Shown here one piece after another: positions 47,791 through 57,206 of a stretch of 64,000 nucleotides of DNA (position 1 is the first letter of the stretch; the number at the start of each line of letters is the position of its first letter). The position numbers were made by a program, and so were the translations under genes. The notes under the pieces were generated by a model. That model did not search any database. It was not told the origin of the DNA and worked only from the letters and a program-made list of their open reading frames with translations. Origin of the DNA: Nepenthes gracilis (Eukaryota; Streptophyta; Magnoliopsida; Caryophyllales; Nepenthaceae); NCBI GenBank assembly GCA_033239525.1, contig BSYO01000028.1, positions 9,665,597 through 9,729,596 on the forward strand, in the 5' to 3' direction.

Positions 47791-48579
47791 ATAAAATCTT
47801 AAATTTTCAATTATATAATGTATTTATTTGAGCCTTATTTAGACTAATTATTATTATCTGATAATTATTATTTGATTAAATTGGGATTATAAATTTTTAT
47901 ATCAAAGTAATTATTATAGAGAAGGAGAATAAAAAAATGAAATAGAAATAAGGAGAAGTAGAGAAGCAGAATAGAGGAACGGAGGAGAAAATCCATGAAA
48001 CAAAATGGGGTATATATTTTGATGTTTTACACATTGTTAGTTTAACCTCATATATGTTCCAACCATAACTTAGATTATAGTGAGCAGATTGTTAAATTAA
48101 TTACTCGATACTCAAATATTATCCTAAATCAAAGATCAATATAACTTTAAAATGTACTAAGATTTCTTCTTTAAATTGATAACATGGATTTTAGAGAAAA
48201 TATTATATTTATCTGGATAAGTTATGGCTCAAAATAGAAAATCATGAGAATTATTTAATATGATACACAATAGATGATCATTAAATTTGTCAACATTAGG
48301 TTTGATTATGTAAAATTCGATCAAGGAAAGTGCAGCAAGTGGATTATGAGGTGAATTAGAAACGGTGAGTTATAAATATTAGTTGAATTAGAAATAAAAT
48401 GACCCGAATTGAATGCAGAAGGCAAAATTCTAAGGAAGATAGAAAGAGAAGAATTCCAAAAAATGAAGAAAGAAGAAAAAGTTTGGTAACAAATTCCAGT
48501 ATTTTATACCTTTTTAGATTCTTAAATGATCATTCGTTTGTATTAAATATTTGTTCATGTTATCAAATTTGAGAGAAAT
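47791..48579. other. AT-rich sequence, possibly Gypsy LTR remnant
   Basis: Follows the Gypsy C-terminus and precedes the gene-capturing element. It may contain the decayed 3' LTR; no second copy found in the window. Confidence 0.35.
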
Positions 48580-48909
48580 TGTTACGTACTCGAACCCCTT
48601 TCCCCGTAAACTGTTCCCCGTTACCCATTACCCATTTCCCGTTATCCGTTCCTTGTTACCCGTGTTTCCCCGTTGCCCGTTTATATATGCTCACAGGCGT
48701 GTAATGAGAAGGCAAGAAGATATTTTCCAATTACTTTCCCTCTCTCACTCCTTGTCACTCGACTCTCTCTCTCTGGTTTCCCTCTTCCCTTTCCCCTTCT
48801 CCCTTTTTCCCTCCTTCTCTCGCACAAGTTGTCTTCTCCTCTACCAGAAATCCCCTTCCCCGTCACTACTTCGTCGATCATCAACGAGCCGCACATGGAG
48901 CATGTATCA
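48580..48909 (+). repeat. 5' LTR of the gene-capturing element
   Basis: 330 bp. It opens with degenerate heptamer-like repeats (CCCGTTACCCATTACCC and similar) and has TTTATATATGC as a TATA box at about 48679. A CT-rich leader follows and it ends GGAGCATGTATCA. Confidence 0.93.
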
Positions 48910-50415
48910 AATGGTATTCTCATTGAGACAAAAGCAGAGGAGATGATGGCCGAGGAACAAGCCCTCGAAGCGCTGGAAGCTGCTGTGGCAAGGCTGTCGA
49001 AGGAGATGAAGAGCCTGGTAGGGATCGTCCACCGGCAAACAACGATCATTCAACGACATACAGAACAACTCGCCTCTTTTTCTTCCACTACGGCACAGAT
49101 CCAGTCTTCCATGGTTGAAATCCATCACTCTCTGGCCCGAATCGAACAACAACGAAGCGAACACCATTCCCGGTCGTCTACAATTACCGCTTCGATTGAA
49201 CACCATTCCCGATCGTCTACAATTTCTGCTTCGATTATCATCACGTCCTCTCATCGTCGTCTGCATTCCACAGAAATCTTACATTTCTGTTCAATCCCTA
49301 GCTTACCAGAAATGATGAAGGAGTTCCACGAGTTGCAGACGACTGTACCGCCACGCGCCGATTGGCCGAGTGCTGAGCTAGACGGCGAGCCGATTGCTGC
49401 GGTACTAAACACAGGTAACCCCTTCCATCTTTCCCTACCTGCAAACCCTTTCGCCTCAGAGCAGATTCTGTCATTCAAACCCGCAAAGGACTCTGGTGGT
49501 GCTGACTTGGCTGAGCTAGGGAAGACGCATGTGAAATTTTCGGACCTTGGTAGCCTCGGTGGAGATGATGAGGTGCCGCAGCCGAAAGAATCGACTCTTG
49601 CTCAAGCATTTCTGTCCGTGATTTCCTCTGTTCTTCCAGCGCCTGAGAAAAGCATACTGGATTCTTGTGGACAACCATGCTCCGATGGAAAGAATCGACA
49701 ATGGCTTCTCTACTCTTTGCGTTGTCCTGCTCCATCACCTCGGTTCATTACACCTCCGTTCAATTGTAGCACAGGACTGAGGTCCTACTGTAACTCAAAC
49801 CGAGATTCCTTCCATTTGCAACTTCGAGCGCTGCATGCAACATCTTTTCTTCAACTACAAGCCCCGCGCACATCAAATTGGGGCATCGAGCTAAATCTTA
49901 TTAGCCAGCAATTTCACCTCCATGTCTGGACAATTGGACAGGCAAAATTGCTAGCCACTCTTGCCGCTGAACTGCCTACCATCCCACGACTTCATAATGA
50001 AGTTTTTCTAGAAGGGGCACACCTAGAGACGACAACATTATTTGATGACACTTCTTGGAAAATTTCGATGGTTTGGGACGAGGCCCCAGACGGAGCAATC
50101 GGACGCTACAACCACCCGACCGAATTGCGGACTACATTTCCATTTACGTTTGAATCGCTGATTTGGCGTTCATACATTCTTCTCATATATTCTCTGTTAG
50201 TTTCACACACATGTGCAAAGTTGAGATTGCACTTGATTCTAACTGCCGCGATTCTTCTGTATTGCTGCGATGCTTTTATTCTGCCGAGCTGTTGCTGTTC
50301 TGCGGAGATGCTTCTATTCTACCGAGATGATGCCGTTCTGTTCCACATCATACCCTCATCACAACGGCAAACATTTCCAACCGCAGAAATAGAAGCAAGA
50401 TCCAGAGGGTTGTAA
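48673..50415 (+). CDS. Coiled-coil gag-like ORF of the gene-capturing element
   Basis: 580 codons starting within the LTR; an ATG just inside or after the LTR (48894, MEHVSNGILIE) is a more natural start. Residues about 85-165 (EEQALEALEAAVARLSKEM, then HRQTTIIQRHTEQLASF and MVEIHHSLARIEQQ) form a heptad-rich helix like the N-terminus of some plant Gypsy gag proteins. A 13-residue unit (EHHSRSSTITASI) is tandemly repeated at about 49159-49236. The remaining 350 residues are unassigned and could contain further captured exons. No zinc knuckle or protease is seen. Whether it is translated is unknown. Confidence 0.55.
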   Translation: MPVYICSQACNEKARRYFPITFPLSLLVTRLSLSGFPLPFPLLPFSLLLSHKLSSPLPEIPFPVTTSSIINEPHMEHVSNGILIETKAEEMMAEEQALEALEAAVARLSKEMKSLVGIVHRQTTIIQRHTEQLASFSSTTAQIQSSMVEIHHSLARIEQQRSEHHSRSSTITASIEHHSRSSTISASIIITSSHRRLHSTEILHFCSIPSLPEMMKEFHELQTTVPPRADWPSAELDGEPIAAVLNTGNPFHLSLPANPFASEQILSFKPAKDSGGADLAELGKTHVKFSDLGSLGGDDEVPQPKESTLAQAFLSVISSVLPAPEKSILDSCGQPCSDGKNRQWLLYSLRCPAPSPRFITPPFNCSTGLRSYCNSNRDSFHLQLRALHATSFLQLQAPRTSNWGIELNLISQQFHLHVWTIGQAKLLATLAAELPTIPRLHNEVFLEGAHLETTTLFDDTSWKISMVWDEAPDGAIGRYNHPTELRTTFPFTFESLIWRSYILLIYSLLVSHTCAKLRLHLILTAAILLYCCDAFILPSCCCSAEMLLFYRDDAVLFHIIPSSQRQTFPTAEIEARSRGL

Positions 50416-50604
50416 CATTGCAGCTAATAGAGAAAGATGTGGCAGTTGAAATTGGCCCACAGTCCTTTGGAATTGCTCGTGACAACTATGAGGATGCAAA
50501 TGAGCTTCACGTGTCGTTGTTATCTCTTGTTACGCACCTTACTCCTTCCGCACCGCACTACGCAGCTTTCCGTCCACGTGACACAGTGATTCACCTATTG
50601 CCAG

Positions 50605-51861
50605 TTGCTATTCAACGTGCATACAGAGTGTCCGCTATTCTTCTTTGCCGTTAACCTGGAGGATATGGGTGTTATAGTGGCTGCCGTTTTAAAATTGCTA
50701 CCTAGTGCACAGGGGGCCAGAGCCTCTGACCAGCCCTGCAATGCCCATGCCTCGGCATGGAAATGGTTGAAGCTACTGCGGCCACAGCATCAAGGCCCCA
50801 TGATCTCTCATGATACTTTAGCTAGTATAAGTGGTACCAAGATGTGTTGGGCAACATATTTATGTTGTATTTGTATGTCAAGGAGTTTGGTGGATAGAAC
50901 GCTACAACGGCCTTGGCTCCCTGATCAGCAGCAGCATCACCCACAACACTTGCCAGTACCAACTCCAAGACCACCAGGCCTGCGATGTCCTGCTGCAACT
51001 GCATTCCCAATGCTTCCACTTGTTTACCCAGCTACACGGCATTGGACCAGTCCTCCCCCAACAGCTTCAGTAACAAAAATTAACTATGGCTGGGTTTTCT
51101 CCTCACAACAACAAATATTTTCCTTAATCAATGCCTTAAGAAATAGCTCCACTCACGCTCGTGTTGGGATGTCAATTAATGCCTTAAGAAGGCTGGATGA
51201 AGCAATAGCATCTGAGGTGGAGGGCTTAAGCCTATCACGCATGGAGATTCAGCGGTATGTGATACATTCCTTAGCTAACCTGCAGCAAGCTATTCCTCCA
51301 ATGAATTTCATGGCAGTGAGAGACCAAGTTCTCGTTGATCTTCGTGATCCATATCGATTTAATCAGACAAAAGCTCGCCATGAATCGCTGACTACCACAA
51401 TGAAGGATGGACTCCCTGCTTTGGGTCTTGAAATGAATGAGGCAGTGCAGTGTGCGTTTGCCAACCCAGAGACAACTCGCTTTGTTCTGGCACTAGGAGG
51501 AAGAAAAAGTCTACTAATCACAAGTTTCTTTGGAATGGCTGCTTCAATGTTCCTGTTGCCTTTGTCCTCCACATGGAAGGCGAGAGGACATCATCACTGT
51601 ACTGTATGCAGCATACCTGACTCAGTCCACGGAACAAATCCTGCTAGTGCTGCCAGGTGTGGAATGAAAATTGTGTCTGTTGGAACTGATGCTAAGGGGA
51701 ACATTAATATGGAAGACTCGAGAAAGGCTGCTGAAGCAAACAATGACAATCTGTCTGCTCTCATGGTTACATATCTTTCAACTCATGGAATTTATGAAGA
51801 AGAAATTTATGAGATTTGTGAAATAATTCATGATAGTGGAGGTCAAGTTTACAGGGATTGA
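50605..51861 (+). CDS. Chimeric ORF: unknown segment, glucose transporter piece, glycine decarboxylase piece
   Basis: 418 codons in the same phase as the 580-codon frame upstream. About 51090-51495 encodes an unassigned, protein-like segment ([20 protein letters not shown], then [19 protein letters not shown] and [11 protein letters not shown]). It is followed without a break by a short sugar-transporter segment and then a glycine decarboxylase segment. The frame ends at TGA 51859-51861, where the conserved sequence has glycine (GGA), so a single substitution ended it. The first 150 codons are Pro/Gln/His-rich and unassigned. A multi-gene fusion like this is not a host gene. Confidence 0.6.
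   Translation: MLFNVHTECPLFFFAVNLEDMGVIVAAVLKLLPSAQGARASDQPCNAHASAWKWLKLLRPQHQGPMISHDTLASISGTKMCWATYLCCICMSRSLVDRTLQRPWLPDQQQHHPQHLPVPTPRPPGLRCPAATAFPMLPLVYPATRHWTSPPPTASVTKINYGWVFSSQQQIFSLINALRNSSTHARVGMSINALRRLDEAIASEVEGLSLSRMEIQRYVIHSLANLQQAIPPMNFMAVRDQVLVDLRDPYRFNQTKARHESLTTTMKDGLPALGLEMNEAVQCAFANPETTRFVLALGGRKSLLITSFFGMAASMFLLPLSSTWKARGHHHCTVCSIPDSVHGTNPASAARCGMKIVSVGTDAKGNINMEDSRKAAEANNDNLSALMVTYLSTHGIYEEEIYEICEIIHDSGGQVYRD
51497..51582 (+). pseudogene. Captured fragment: plastid glucose transporter
   Basis: [20 protein letters not shown] followed by LSSTWK matches a membrane segment of the plastidic glucose transporter (pGlcT, sugar-porter family), including the GRK loop motif that begins a transmembrane helix. 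Only about 28 codons are present. A second echo (LLSLSFIWK) lies at about 51957-51983, between the glycine decarboxylase and lysyl-tRNA synthetase pieces. Confidence 0.7.
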
Positions 51862-51952
51862 GCGAATGTGAATGCACAGGGTGGAGAAGGTCCTGGAATG
51901 AGACCCATTGGAGTGAAGAAACACTTGGCGCCTTTTCTGCCATCACATACTG
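51583..51952 (+). pseudogene. Captured fragment: glycine decarboxylase P-protein
   Basis: [20 protein letters not shown], then [37 protein letters not shown] and [12 protein letters not shown] are unmistakable for the mitochondrial glycine decarboxylase P subunit. After the in-frame TGA, ANVNAQ continues, then skips the stretch with the pyridoxal-phosphate lysine (HLNLHKTF in the family), resuming at GPGMRPIGVKKHLAPFLPSH. The active-site lysine is therefore absent and the fragment cannot be catalytic. Confidence 0.9.
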
Positions 51953-52716
51953 TGCTGTTATCTTTGTCCTTTATATGGAAGCTTTATTGTGAAAAGGAGA
52001 AGCTTCATGGGGATCAGTTTGAGCAGTTGAAAACACTTGTAGATAGTGAGAATATTCTAGGGTCATGTGACACAGTGAAGCGGACAGACAAAGGAGAGCT
52101 TTCTGTTTGTGTGAGTTCCTTTGCACTTCTTACGAAATCTTTACTGCCATTGCCGGATAAATATCATGGACTAATTGATGTGGCTAAGCGCTATCGTCGA
52201 TGGGATGTCGATATGATTGCAAATCCTGAAGTGGCAGCGGTATTCCGAAAGAGAACAAAGATTGACTCGGAGATATGCAAGACAGTGGAATCTTTAGGCT
52301 TTGTTGAAATTGAAACTCCAGTTTTACAGGGAGCTGCTGGTGGAGCTGAAGCGAGGCCATTTGTAACGTACCATAATCCACTGGGGAGGACGCTTTATCT
52401 GAGAATAGCAACTGAGCTTTCCTTGAAGAGAATGCTAGTTGCGGATGCAGGACAATCGAACGATTTAAGGAATTGGTGTCCTTCAGCTGCACCATCCTTC
52501 AATCAGGGACAGGGTTGTGGTGCCGGGTCTAGGACATTTGTGCATAAGCTGTTTGACATTGAGGACAGGGTCATTTTGATGGGAACGACAATGTTACGTA
52601 CTCGAACCCCTTTCCCCGTTAACCGTTCCCCGTTACCCGTTACCCATTTCCCGTTACCCGTTCCTTGTTATCCGTGTTTTCCCGTTGTCCATTTATATAT
52701 GTTGACAGGCGTGTAA
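51868..52716 (+). CDS. Chimeric ORF: glycine decarboxylase tail plus lysyl-tRNA synthetase piece
   Basis: 282 codons, same phase as the two frames above, so only the TGA at 51859 and stops around 50413-50600 break a single long frame. It covers the end of the glycine decarboxylase piece, the lysyl-tRNA synthetase piece, about 40 unassigned residues (with FVHKLFDIEDRVILMG), and then reads into the 3' LTR. As for its neighbour, it is carried by the element and is not an independent gene. Confidence 0.6.
   Translation: MNAQGGEGPGMRPIGVKKHLAPFLPSHTVLLSLSFIWKLYCEKEKLHGDQFEQLKTLVDSENILGSCDTVKRTDKGELSVCVSSFALLTKSLLPLPDKYHGLIDVAKRYRRWDVDMIANPEVAAVFRKRTKIDSEICKTVESLGFVEIETPVLQGAAGGAEARPFVTYHNPLGRTLYLRIATELSLKRMLVADAGQSNDLRNWCPSAAPSFNQGQGCGAGSRTFVHKLFDIEDRVILMGTTMLRTRTPFPVNRSPLPVTHFPLPVPCYPCFPVVHLYMLTGV
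51984..52443 (+). pseudogene. Captured fragment: organellar lysyl-tRNA synthetase
   Basis: LYCEKEKLHGDQFEQLKTLV, then KGELSVCVSSFALLTKSLLP, PDKYHGLIDVAKRYRRW, ESLGFVEIETPVLQGAAGGA and ARPFVTYHNPLGRTLYLRIA match class II lysyl-tRNA synthetase of the bacterial/organellar type. They run from the anticodon-binding domain into motif 1 and the start of the catalytic core. Motifs 2 and 3 are missing, so no activity is possible. The fragment is colinear and without introns over 150 codons, suggesting capture from spliced RNA or from more than one exon. Confidence 0.9.
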
Positions 52717-52917
52717 TGAGAAGGCAAGAAGATATTTTCCAATTACTTTCCCTCTCTCACTCCCTGTCCCTCGACTCTCTCTCGTTTCCCTCTTCCCTTT
52801 CCCCTTCTCCCTTTTTCCCTCCTTCTCTCGCACAAGCTGTCTTCTCTTCTGTCAGAACTCTCATTCCCCGTCACTACTTCGTCGATCATCAACGAGCCGC
52901 ATATGGAGCACGTATCA
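52592..52917 (+). repeat. 3' LTR of the gene-capturing element
   Basis: 326 bp, same ends, TTTATATATG box and CT-rich leader as the 5' copy. Followed by the GAAAT duplication. Confidence 0.93.
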
Positions 52918-53696
52918 GAAATCTAATAATAATTTTTGATTGAGGGTTGTTTTATAATTTTTTATTTGTAATTTCAATTTTAATAGTTCTATAGTAATGA
53001 TATATAGTGATATTGTTAATCATTATTTGTTAAATGTTAATGAAAAATACGAATTCGGAAGAATGAAAGATTCGGAGCAAAGAGGGCAAAAAACAAAGCA
53101 TCGGCCACCGTGTTCTCTTGATGAACACTGCTCATCTTCGCGGGGGAGTGGCTCCTTCTCAGCACTGTAGCTGTGGAAAAATGATGGATTTTGGTTATTA
53201 ATGAGTTATTTGAATATGGTAATTAATTATTTAGTAGAAGAAAAGTATTTTAGTGATTATTTTGAGTACATATTGTATAAATGGAATTTCAAAGGATATA
53301 TTTTTAGTAACTCAATCTAATAAATTGATTTTTTTTTTTTGCTTGTTTAATTATGACTTTCATAAATATTAACATGTTAAGTGTTGTGATGACATTTAAT
53401 TAATAAATATGAATAATACATTTAATTTTGATATTTTAAAAAAATAAATGATACATTATATTATATTGAGATATGTACTTTTCATTCTACACTAATGCAT
53501 TATATTAATACTTAGTGTTATTCACATTTTCTTATTTTTCATTCACAAATCTATTTCTAATAGGCAATCTTAGTAGAACGGAGTAAAAAATTACTTATTA
53601 AAATAACATAAAATTATCAGTGCATGGATAGATAATACTTTATGTTATAATTTAATATAGTATGATATTTCATTATATATTTTATGGATAAAGTAA

Positions 53697-53727
<31 letters not shown>

Positions 53728-54480
53728 TAGGATGATAGTGGCCCAAGATGTCTTACTGTTGTCTGTATTATTCGATACTAAAATCATTTTATTAATTTTA
53801 ATGGCATATTTATTTTTCCTTCATAATTTATAAGTATTATATGGATATTTTGAGATATTTAAAGATGGATCAGACCAAAGGTATTGATTGGTCAATCCAC
53901 AAGGCATTAATAGAGAGTGGTATGAGTATATATAATTTACACAATTAATAGGAATATAAATATATTAGTCTTAAATTTACACTGATAGGAAGATAATCAC
54001 TGTAGATTCTTCTTAAGAAATCTTTATTTATTAATATGATCTTATATTTATGAGTTATTATATCTCAAATTTTAAACTTTATATTATTTTTTATAATTAT
54101 TATATTCCTGATTATAAAACTATTTATTGAGGGTTCGGTTCACACATTTATTTTCTTTAACCTTCTAGATTAACATTAGGTGATTGTAAAAGAAGAAGTC
54201 AGCAAATAACAATCGACGTTATTATTTGAGATATAGAGATGGATGTTTTATATGTTATTTTAAAGTATGACAGTTACATAGAGATAGTTTTGCACAAATA
54301 GTTTATAGGATACATCACTGAATATAAGAAGTTACACTAATAATATAAATAAATAAAAGATAAGTAGGTGTCCTTTGATTAAAAGATCAAATTATGATAT
54401 AAAGATGAATGTACGATATAATTATAGGTTACTTTTAGTATTATCAACTAAATTATTAAAAAAAATATAGTAAGAGCCAC
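52918..54480. other. AT-rich region, no gene seen
   Basis: Mostly AT-rich with a TA run at about 53697-53722. A less AT-rich patch at 53040-53170 could be decayed LTR but has no partner. Confidence 0.5.
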
Positions 54481-54489
54481 CTAGGGAGC

Positions 54490-55088
54490 GCCATTTTACG
54501 AGATATTTTGTGGATCAAAGGTTTCCATAGTTCGTTAAATTGCCTTATCCCATGCTTGTCGACGATGGGATGGGATGTTTGAAGTTAGTAGATGCTAGAG
54601 TGGGGATAAGGTTTGCTTAATCTTCAGCCGCTTTGCTGGTGAGGATAATTATTGGTGGAAGATGATCAAGCGCAAGCTCAATACCACGGTAGAGGAGATT
54701 TCTTTGGAGGAGTTCTTATAGTGTTTTAACAACAAATTCTTTTTATTTTACATATAGACGAGCAAAGAGGAAGAGTTCTTGACCCTCACACAAGAGGGCA
54801 TGACGATAGCCTAGTACGAGGTCCGATTTACCATTCAATCCCGTTTCTCCCCTTATCTAGTAGCAGATGAGGAATGGAAGGTTAGATGTTTTTAAAAAGG
54901 ACTAGCTAATGCTATTTAGATCCAGCTTATATATTTAGACTTTATTGAGTATGGCGCTGTGTTGAGAAGAGCCATGGTGGTAAAATAAGCATTGCTCAAG
55001 CAGGCATGACTTTAATAGACTACTCATACACAGCCTTGAGGCAAATTCTAGAAGTTCATCCTTAGTAAGCCCCAGAAGACGATTAAGT
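54490..55088 (+). mobile_element. Gypsy gag remnant, left half of a split element
   Basis: Patched plus-strand frames read CLIFSRFAGEDNYWWKMIKR, then FLTLTQEGMTIAQYEVRFT and IQSRFSPYLVADEEWKVRCF, the retrotrans_gag domain of Ty3/Gypsy elements. Several stops. It is interrupted at 55088 by the Copia element; the TAAGT duplication links it to the continuation at 60499. Confidence 0.75.
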
Positions 55089-55790
55089 TGTTGGGGTCAC
55101 TCCCGAGTGGCATGATGTTCGCGGACTCCATTGGAAGAATGGATTAGGACTTCTGTTGAAGCGTCATGTCCGAGCGGTTGCTGAGGACGAGGATGAGGAG
55201 CCTAGAGTCATAGGCGTTGGCTCTATCAACGTAGGCCTGCAGTTGGCCGTTTTTGCAGGTGGGTTGGTCACCTACTCTGATTGGATGTTGCAGCGGCTGC
55301 AACTTCCCAATGACAGGCCTGCCATCTGACACGCCATGCATGCGCCTGCCATGGCAGGCCTAGGGCGTAGGCCTGAAGACCTACGCCCAGTAGGGTGGGC
55401 GGACACGCCACCCTTTGTGTATATAAAGAAGCCTGTTGCCCTTGTTGAAGTGTGTGCTAGAGTTGGGATATTTTGAGTTCTAAGAGCCTTGAGAGGGCTG
55501 TGGGCAAGCTTTGTTGTAAAGATAGAGTGAGATACACTTTGAGAGAGGAAGGTTGTACACTTGAGATTGTTTTCTTTCGTTAGAGCTTGAGTAGCCAACA
55601 CTTGTAAACAATTCTCTTATAGTACATTTCTTCGTGGTTTTTCCCTTGGTTTAAGAAGAGATTTCCACGTTAAAACTTGTGTGTTCTCTTTTATTCTCTA
55701 TCCTTACTTTCATTGCCGTCCGAGAGCTCGTCTGTGTCTTTCGAGAACTCATCTCGGTCGGTCACCGTGGGTCGAGTGTTTTTCCCAACA
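55089..55790 (+). repeat. 5' LTR of Copia element 2
   Basis: 702 bp, TG..CA ends. TATA-like GTGTATATAAAGAAGCC at about 55417. The U5 end (GTGGTTTTTCCCTTGG, then GAGATTTCCACGTTAAAACTTG) is shared with the solo LTR at 12210. Confidence 0.95.
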
Positions 55791-55792
55791 AG

Positions 55793-55803
55793 TGGTATCA
55801 GAG
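55793..55803 (+). promoter_or_regulatory. Primer binding site of Copia element 2
   Basis: TGGTATCAGAG two bases after the LTR, complementary to initiator tRNA-Met. Confidence 0.9.
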
Positions 55804-55842
55804 ATTTAGGTTCTTTGTACGGTGATCTTGTTGTCGGCTGCT

Positions 55843-56620
55843 ATGGAGTACGGAAGCAAAATGCCTTGCTTGAACGGATCCAACTATGACAGTTGGCAAA
55901 GCAAGATGTCTGACTTGCTATATGTGAAGTCCATGCATAATCCGGTTTTTGCCACAGAAAAGCCAGCGGGAAAAACGGACGAGGCATGGACGCTGGAACA
56001 CAAGCAAGTGTGCGGCTTTATATGGCAGTTCGTTGATGACAACGTGCACAACCACGTTCGCAGAGAAACGAATGCCAAGACGCTTTGGGAAAAGCTGGAG
56101 AAGCTTTTTGCCTAAGTTTGGGAACAACAAAATTTATCACCTGATGAGGCTGGTACATATCCGTTACAAGGACGGATCATCTGTTGCGGACCACCTGAAT
56201 GAATTTCAAGGCTGTGTGGACCGGCTGACAGGCATGGGTATTAAGTTCGAGGATGAGGTGCTCGCACTCTGGCTCCTAGCAACCCTCCCGGACTCATGGG
56301 AGACCATGAGGGTTACCATCGCCAATACAGCTCCAAACAGTGTGGTGAATTTAGAGATGGTCAAAGGAGTTGTGCTGAACGAGGAGGTGCGGCGGCGTTC
56401 TCAGGGAACGACGACCTCTCAGCAATCCGAGGTCCTTGTCACTGAGTCAAGGGGAAGAAGCCGAGGACGTGGCCAAAAGTCTGAAGACAAAGGGCGGAGT
56501 AAGTCACGTTCTCGATATCAGGATATGGAGTGCCATCATTGTGGCAAGAAGGGCCACATCAAGAAATTTTGTTACAAATGGAAGCGTGAAAACGCTGGAG
56601 GAGATAGGGGCATGAAGAGA
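55843..56620 (+). pseudogene. Copia gag remnant (element 2)
   Basis: Opens MEYGSKMPCLNGSNYDSWQS at 55843, stops at about 56114 through a frame change, and continues at about 56120 in another frame. That frame gives VADHLNEFQGCVDRLTGMG, ALWLLATLPDSWETMR, a Ser/Arg-rich basic stretch and the zinc knuckle CHHCGKKGHIKKFC at about 56531-56572. Otherwise near full length. Confidence 0.92.
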
Positions 56621-56629
56621 CGCGGCGAG

Positions 56630-57180
56630 GAAGAGTCCTCGGTCTCTCGTCGTCACGGAGGTGACCTCCTTCCGGCTTGCAGTCGAAGACTCGGTGAGCG
56701 TGTCCGAGCAAGCCTCGGACCGGGTGGTGGATTCGCGCATCTATCCACGTCACTCCCGTGAGAGAGTTCTCCCACTTATAATCCCTGCGCCCGGGAGTAT
56801 TAAAGATGGGCAACTTGAGACGTCCAAAATTGTTGGACGAGGAGACATCTCCTTGTTAACCAACACCGGTGCCCGGCTGGTTTTGAGGGACGCCCTACGT
56901 TCCCGATATTCGCATGAATATCATTTCCGGGGGAGCTTCGACGATGAAGGCCACCGGCGTCTTTTTTTGACGGCAGCTTCAAGGCAAGAAGGGCTCGATG
57001 GTGGTTGCTCGAGGAGTAAAGGCTTGTGCCTTTACACTATGAACGCTCGGGCCGAGGTAGCGGTGAATGCTACGAGGAGTGTGGAGTCCTTGGGCTCGTG
57101 GTATAAAGACTTGGACACATGAGTGTGCGTGGCGTATGAGTCATCGGCGAAAAGGGTCTCATTCCTGAGATAGATCGAGA
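56630..57180 (+). pseudogene. Copia protease and pre-integrase remnant (element 2)
   Basis: VVDSRIYPRHS at about 56727 stands where active copies have a VDSGASxH aspartic-protease site, so the Gly-Ala is lost through small deletions. Then come IKDGQLETSKIVGRGDISLL and RLVLRDALRSR and the damaged pre-integrase zinc region near 57090-57200. Confidence 0.8.
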
Positions 57181-57206
57181 AATGCCGAGGGATTGGCCCT
57201 CACCGC

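Larger units (their letters stand above)
48580..52917 (+). mobile_element. Non-autonomous LTR retrotransposon carrying host gene fragments
   Basis: The direct LTRs at 48580-48909 and 52592-52917 both start TGTTACGTACTCGAACCCC and end CGTATCA or TGTATCA. They match along their length with roughly 25 differences by eye. The flanks GAAAT (48575-48579) and GAAAT (52918-52922) are identical, a 5-bp target-site duplication. Between them no reverse transcriptase, integrase, RNase H or protease motif is visible on either strand. Instead a plus-strand frame stays nearly open throughout (580, 418 and 282 codons in the same phase). It encodes a coiled-coil start and, near its end, segments of unrelated plant genes. 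Such host-gene transduction by an LTR element is known for Bs1 of maize; this one carries different genes. It is GC-richer than its surroundings. Confidence 0.9.

Noticed and set aside
48681..49266. Minus-strand frames of about 120 codons opposite the coiled-coil ORF
   Set aside because: No family resemblance. They are shadows of the GC-rich plus-strand frame.
51583..52443. Functional glycine decarboxylase and lysyl-tRNA synthetase genes
   Set aside because: Only internal pieces are present, without cofactor lysine or class II motifs 2/3, and they lie between LTRs of a retroelement.
47791..54480. A single Gypsy element from the 47.8 kb C-terminus to the 54.5 kb gag
   Set aside because: The order is reversed (C-terminus before gag on the same strand) and no shared LTR was found. 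They are more likely separate elements.
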